From Chrysemys picta bellii (taxonomy: Eukaryota > Chordata > Testudines > Emydidae): a stretch of 64,000 nt of DNA. The stretch is taken from NCBI RefSeq assembly GCF_011386835.1, contig NC_088792.1, forward strand, positions 115,168,421 to 115,232,420, given 5' to 3'. A program made the translations under genes and the position numbers. The notes beneath the pieces are model-generated. The model was not told the DNA's origin and searched no databases. It saw nothing but the letters and a program-made list of their open reading frames with translations. Of this stretch, positions 58,445 to 64,000 are shown piece by piece. Position 1 is the stretch's first letter; each line of letters opens with the position of its first letter.

Positions 58445-59440
58445 TGCCTCTTTGCATAAGCAAAAACAAACACTAGGGCCTCCAGCTCCTGCTGATCAAC
58501 GCAGTGGTCAAGAAGCACGTCATCATTCACAACCTCATCACAAAAGAAGCCACTGGCTTTGTCTGTTTCACAGAAATCTAGCTTAATGATCCTGCAGGCC
58601 CAGTGCTAGCTGACTTAATTCCTAAAAGCTACTTGTTACTGCAGACATAGATACATACAAAGAAAAGCTGAAGGGGAGTAGCCATCCTATTCCAGTCCAG
58701 GCTTGAATGCAAATGAGGCTACTTAGAGACGAAAACATTGAGAACATCGAGCTACTGTAAATCCAGACACCATGCAACACAGATAACCTGCTCATGTTCA
58801 GACCACCAAAAAGTAAGTTTCCCCTTGGAGCTGATGGAGACGTTCTCTGACATGGTAATGAAGTTTCCAAGACTTATTGTCCTATGATATTCCAACTTCC
58901 ATGTTGACTAGACCTCTGATTCAATGGTCCAAGTCCTCCTCTCCAGATATTCCATCTTCAGTTTCTTGCAGGAAATCTCAGGATCTACACAGGATACACT
59001 CAACCTTTTCTGTTTCCTAGCAAGAAGAGTAACCAGAATGTCCCTCCCCCACACACACACCTCCAGAAGGTCATAGCCCTCATAAAACTCTAAGCAGTCC
59101 TTGCAGGTAACTCCATCAAATCACTATGAAATGGAGGATCTAGTGAGTCCCTTCAGCCATTGACATTCTGGCACCACTTGGTCCTTATCTTAAAGCCCTC
59201 CTTGAAACTGGCACAGGTTACTAAAGGTAACATCTCCCCTGTGAATGATCACCACGACAGCAGTGTTCCACAGAACTGTCAATGTCAACAGTGAATCTTA
59301 TGGGTGCAGGGTGCAGAGCTCTCTCAGCATGTGGAGAGCAAATTTGGAACTCACTCCCAAAAGAAACCAGGATAATTCTGACCTTCAAGAGCAAAAGTAA
59401 AAATACACTTCTTCAATCTATCTTTCCCTCAATAACACAC
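58445..59440 (+). mobile_element. L2-clade LINE remnant, internally deleted
   Basis: Conceptual translation around 58,500-58,640 gives HNLITKEATGFVCFTEI, a stop, then LNDPAGPVLADLIPKSYLLL. This is the TETWL region of an APE-type endonuclease. Further on come FRPPK-like sequence and a degraded GDFNxHVD-like stretch near 58,880-58,920. At 59,288-59,420 the frame reads GAGCRALSACGEQIWNSLPK, the typical C-terminal end of L2 ORF2 ('RAFSVAAPRLWNSLP'). Only about 370 bases separate the two ends, so the reverse transcriptase is missing. Clade assignment is from memory of these motifs. Confidence 0.6.
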
Positions 59441-59444
59441 ACAT

Positions 59445-60225
59445 ATTACTTCAGATTGGAAAAGGAGGAGAGACAGATGAATATATATATGTGTACACAT
59501 AATAGTTTTGGGAAATAATTTTATATTTTGGTATCATGATGATCATATGGAAGCCTGAGAAGATAGGTGACATTGCAAGATACAGGGTTTTATTTTTTGA
59601 ACCCACAGTTTTCCCATGTCATTGGTTTTAAGTCATTATTTTGGAAGAGATTTTTTCTTTGTCTTCATGAGTTACTTAATACCTTCCTCATGCAAACTGC
59701 CCCAGGAGTGGGTTGGAAGAAGCAGACCCTGAGCCCACAGCATGGCAGATAGACTGTACCATGAGGCTGTACAAAAGGCAGACCCTCCGAGTGCTACTAA
59801 AATCTTAGTCTGTCCAGTAAGCATACTAAATGTATTCTTTAATTTACAATTATTTTACGTTTTTGTACCGTAAGTTAAGTAAAGCACTAGTCTTCAGTGA
59901 ACACTGTGTCTAATCTAAGTTTTAAAGTTCTATCTTCAGCCTTTTTGTTGTAACTGTCTAAAAAGATAGTTAGAATTTGATGCCAATAGAAATGATGTAC
60001 TTTTTCATTCTCCCATAACTATAAAACAGTTGAAGAGATTTTATTCAAATATTAAAAAAAAAAATCTCACACAGATGGAAACTGTGTGTGGAAAATTTCA
60101 GACCAAATGGCAAGTCTTTGAGAAAGTTATGGGAATATGAAAACTAGGTTTTACTGGAATCTGTTTTATAACTGTAATTCAAGTGGAATTGGTACCCATT
60201 ATTCTGGTGTACCTAGGTGAGAGCT
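59445..60225. other. Non-coding stretch, nothing recognised
   Basis: AT-rich sequence with no recognised gene or repeat. Confidence 0.45.
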
Positions 60226-60227
60226 GG

Positions 60228-60831
60228 TGTGCTAATGTGTCAGCATCCCCCTTTGGGCATTGCACAGAATCTGCTCAGTCCGGTGGAGTGGTCAGTGACC
60301 CCCTCTTGCCTGAGTCTCTGTGGTAGTCCTATTCTGGGTTAGTTTCAGTCCCTCTGGGGTGTGTATGGGTTTCCCTTTATACTTAGCGGGATTAGGTGGT
60401 CCTGATCCTCAGGGGGTCTGGAAACACCTTTCTTTCTTAAGACTCTGTTGAGGGATCAGTAGGGGAACCCCGGCCCCCACTCCACTGAGTTCCAGCTCAG
60501 AGCCCTTAAACCAGGCAAGCAGAATCAGTTCTCTACAACTCATCCTGCTGTACTTGAGCTCTCTCCGACCTCCCTTGGTTCTGTAGGCTTCGCCAGCCTG
60601 TAGATCCAGTCATCCCTTCTCTGGGGTGTTGTCTCTGGGCAGCTTCTCACCAGTTTGCTGACAGGACTTTTCTTCTCTAGCCTGATTGCTTCTCTGGCAG
60701 CCGCCCCACCCCTCTGCTTCTCAGCTCTTTTATTCTCCCAGCTGCAGTGAGGCTGCCAGTCCCCTATGATTGGTTGTTGCTGCATTAACTCCTTGGTTGC
60801 CAGGCCAACATGGGGCGTATACATCATCACA
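60228..60831. mobile_element. Possible solo LTR or LTR-like repeat
   Basis: A GC-richer block of 604 bases that begins TGTGCTAATGTG and ends ACATCATCACA, giving TG..CA termini with short inverted similarity. The flanking 4-mers are CTGG and CTAG, one mismatch. The 96-codon minus frame at 60,540-60,830 does not resemble a known protein. The call rests on ends and base composition only. Confidence 0.35.
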
Positions 60832-60839
60832 CTAGGGAA

Positions 60840-62155
60840 TACATCCCATCATGTAATCTGTTATGGCAATATTTCATGATTTAGATACAACTTTTCATAA
60901 CTCATAAGTGTAAAAGATAAATAGAGTCAGAGGTAGGTTATAATAGTTTGTCCCTGCTTACACATTTCTAATAAGATGCTAATAATAATAAATTTTACTT
61001 ACTTTTGTTTAGTTTTTTTATACAGGATTTTTATTGTATGTTCAGTGTTGTCCCAGAGTGAGTGTTTGGTGAGCAGGACTACAATTCTTTGGATTTTAAA
61101 AAATTGGTTATTAGTTGGGGTTGGCATTCTGTATTGATGGAGTTACGCTTTGACCATGGTTTCTATGGGCCTAATGCTGTGCCCTTTGAAGTCAAGAGGA
61201 GTTCTGTAATTCACTTTGCTAAGACAAGAACTGGGCCCTATTTCAGTTGGTACCTATTGGTCCTGGAGTAAAGAACTCCCCAAAGAACAGAAAGGTAGGT
61301 GTAGTTAGGGTTTTTGATTGGCTGATGGGAGGAACTATTGTGGTTTGGTTGTTTTTGATGATTGTTGGGTGGGATTTGTGTTCTGAAGGATAGTTTTTCT
61401 AATTGTTACACTACTGTCAGAAATAATATTTTAAAATAAAGAAATAGTCCTTTTCTGTGTCAAACCATAATATTGCTAGTACACATTAATATAATAATTG
61501 TCATATAAGTAATACAGCAATGGAGTTGCAAACAATTATTTTAACCATAGACTCTTATTTAAAAAGAGAGCTAATAGAATCAAGTTACCATTATAGTCCA
61601 AGGAAAAAGACATTTAAATCAAACTCACCTTGATATATAGAAGTGGGGGAGAGTGGAGGGTGGGATATTCATTGATGTACAAAACAATGCTGAAAGTTTA
61701 ATAGCATTTATATTACATCTGTGAAGTGTTCTGAACAAATCACAGCTTTGAATAACAAGACTTCAAAAAATAAGAGAGTATGTAATTTTATGCATGAAAA
61801 GGGCCCAATTCTGCTCTTTTTGAAAATAGTGAATAACTCAGCGAAGTAGATGTGTATATCTGCAAAAGTATTGCTACAAGTAAGAAATCTATAAGATACA
61901 CTTAATGGTTTAACCCATGCCTATGCCTAGGTATATTGTTTAGTTTTCTCCTACCATATAACTCATTCTTGTTGCCTAGTAATTTCTTTACATAGCATGG
62001 AATAGCACAGTAATTATGACTTTTACTGTAATATGTATAAAAAGAAGTATGATGTGCCCAGGAAATACATAATCCTGTTGAGTTACGGTATATGTATTTC
62101 ACTTGGGAAAATCATGTATGTCTTTCTAAAAGATATGCTGTAGCTCAAATAGAAG
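60840..62155. other. Non-coding AT-rich stretch
   Basis: No exon recognised; a fragment of the fold-back family (GGGCCCAATTCTGCTC) lies near 61,800. Confidence 0.45.
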
Positions 62156-62164
62156 TTATTGGCT

Positions 62165-62262
62165 TGACGTAGGAGCCACTTGATGAAATGTTATAGGCTG
62201 TGTTATAAAGGAGATCAGACAAGATGGTCATAGTGGTCCCTTCTGGCTTTAAAATCAGAATC
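62165..62262 (+). mobile_element. CR1 LINE 3' terminal fragment
   Basis: TATAAAGGAGATCAGACAAG, ATGGTCATAGTGGTCCC, TTCTGGCTTTAAAATC matches the CR1 3' terminus 'GGAGGTCAGACTAGATGATC..GTGGTCCCTTCTGGCCTTAAA'. Confidence 0.75.
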
Positions 62263-64000
62263 AGAAGAAGGATATGAGGAATAAGGAAATATTGGTTGCC
62301 CCATTTCTCATATCCCACTATGATATAAGCAAAAAACTCACAACACAGCAAAACAATGCCTGTACGCTTCAGCTCACCAGTTCAGAAAGGAAGGATGTGA
62401 GTTTCCTCACTAAATGAGAAGCAGCATTCTCCAAAAGGCTTTCTTTGAATTTTGGTGCCTTTTTGTCCCTGTATCCACGATTGTGACCATAAATATTTTC
62501 TTTCATGAATGGTCATCCTACAGGTGATATCCCCTAGTTTCTGCAGTTCCAGGAGTATATTTATCTCCCATCATTCTTTTCATTCAGGCTCTCAGCAATG
62601 AACAGAGTATGTTTCTAACTGTGATCAGTCATCAGGAAGGATGATGCATACAAACCATAATAATGGACCTATGAATAGTAGCAGTGGCAAGCAGGGATTA
62701 TACAATCAATTTCTCTCTCTCCTTCCAGTTCTCATGTAATACATTCACTCTTACTGAACAATTCCAAGAGATAGACATTTCCCTGGCTAACATATTCTGC
62801 CTTCAATTTACAGATGTCACAACTGTTTCCAAGCTGGAGAGGTACATGGAATGGGCTCCCTGTACTGTTGTTCTCAAAAGCGCAACCCTCAATCTGAAGT
62901 GGCTAAACAAATGTAGTTTATTAATCACTGACACTTCCAGATGGAATAAAATAATCTCAAACTATAATAGAAGGGAAATTTGCAGCTTTCCCTGGAGTTG
63001 CTCTAACAGCTAAGCAATATCAGCAATAATCTTTCTTTATCTTTTGGGAAATCTGAAATTCTGTGTCCCTTCTTTTGTCTTAACTGCAGCATCTTCAGTT
63101 TTTATAAAGACAATAGTAATGTTTTGAAATAACTTTGAAGATAAAAGGAAACTCTCCTGGGTACTCCCTCAACCCAGTTAGCCAGCGGAGCAATAGACAG
63201 GTCTCTTTTCTGTCTGTCTGGTTATTAATCACACTAAGAGTTCTCTAATTCCAGCTCAACACAGCAGCCCATCTTACCACAAAGTTTGATAGCAATAGAG
63301 AGTTTCTAGCTCTGGAGAGAATTGGAAAAATCATGGATTTCATAGACCAGACGTAGATTTTTGCCTTATGGATTCTGAGAGAAGCACCAAAAGTCTTACA
63401 TCTTCTCTTATCCTTCCTCAAAACAATTCCTTGGTCTCAGCTGCACTTCTGTACATCATATTTCTGTAGATTCAACTCAGATATTGGTGCTCAACTTGCA
63501 CAGATTCTGGAATAACAAATTGTAGTTCCACAGGAAGTTAAGCAGGTATTCGTTTTTGCATTCAGGACAATTGCACCTAAAGTGAATTTATAGGAACCAG
63601 ACTGGTTCCTAGTGACAATATGGTCCTGGTGTGGAGCTAATTTAGGATTAAGAATCATTTGAGGAACATGAACTAGGTCCAAGACAAGATTACATATAAA
63701 CACTGTAGAGATAAGGGCAGCTTTAAAAACTGTGAGATGCTGGATTCCTTACTCCAGGTCATTTTCAACAGATCAGACAATTTAGAATTTGTAACTGTGG
63801 GCTGAAATCCTGTCCCCATTTAAATCAATGGATGTTTTGCCATTGATGAAAAAAACAGGAAGAATGCAGACCGGTAAGGACTGCTGTAGTCAGAGGCTGT
63901 CCTGTTACTAAAATGCACAATAAAAACAATCTTCAGAGACACCGCGGTTAGCAAAACAATAAATCATCCCAAAGCTGTGACCAGAAAGAGGCTACAACAG
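62263..64000. other. Non-coding stretch, nothing firmly recognised
   Basis: The 109-codon frame at 62,684-63,013 is not recognised and has no supporting splice sites I can point to. A fold-back fragment (GAAATCCTGTCCCCATTTAA) lies near 63,805-63,850. Confidence 0.4.

Noticed and set aside
62684..63013. 109-codon plus-strand open frame as a real exon or retroviral fragment
   Set aside because: I could not match it to any family, and see no splice or initiation context.

Overview
This is a vertebrate nuclear window: mostly non-coding, with CpG depletion outside one CpG island, dinucleotide microsatellites, and interspersed repeats of several ages. The repeat mix (CR1 LINEs in both orientations, many short non-autonomous hAT-like elements, palindromic fold-back repeats, LTR-like insertions, an L2-clade LINE relic, and the 'TAGGGTGACCAGA' MITE) is what I would expect of a non-avian sauropsid. 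A turtle is my best guess. That is recognition from memory, not a database result. No intact protein-coding gene was found.

Layout. 1-9.2 kb: mostly unique sequence with a fold-back MITE, a probable Penelope-like fragment, a pyrimidine tract plus microsatellite, a MIR-like SINE and a 5'-truncated CR1. 9.25-9.81 kb: a palindromic repeat carrying a hAT-like insertion with an exact 8-bp target duplication. 12.7-13.2 kb: a CR1 3' end. 13.5-14.36 kb: a CpG island with GC boxes and a TATA-like box, then an ATG-free leader ending in a consensus splice donor. This is probably the first non-coding exon of a plus-strand gene whose coding exons lie outside the window or were not recognisable. 14.4-44 kb: intron-like sequence with scattered repeats and one candidate conserved non-coding block near 28.4-28.9 kb. 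42.4-47.6 kb: three hAT-like elements, each with an exact 8-bp target-site duplication, one sitting inside an LTR-like sequence.

The most informative part is 48.4-51.5 kb. A degraded CR1 is split by a 2.5-kb DNA transposon with CACTG termini and a TAA target duplication. The transposon carries, on the minus strand, a nearly complete ~558-codon transposase-like gene broken by one frameshift and two nonsense codons. It also has an array of ATTGCATCA motifs between the gene start and the terminal repeat. At 52.8-57.0 kb a longer CR1 is interrupted by an LTR-like element, which is itself interrupted by a Tigger/pogo-like element, giving a three-level nest. 58.4-59.4 kb holds an L2-clade LINE remnant with the endonuclease and the extreme C-terminus but no reverse transcriptase between them.

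The parts do not work together as a pathway. They record successive insertions: old CR1/L2/MIR, then DNA transposons and LTR elements, some nested in the older ones.
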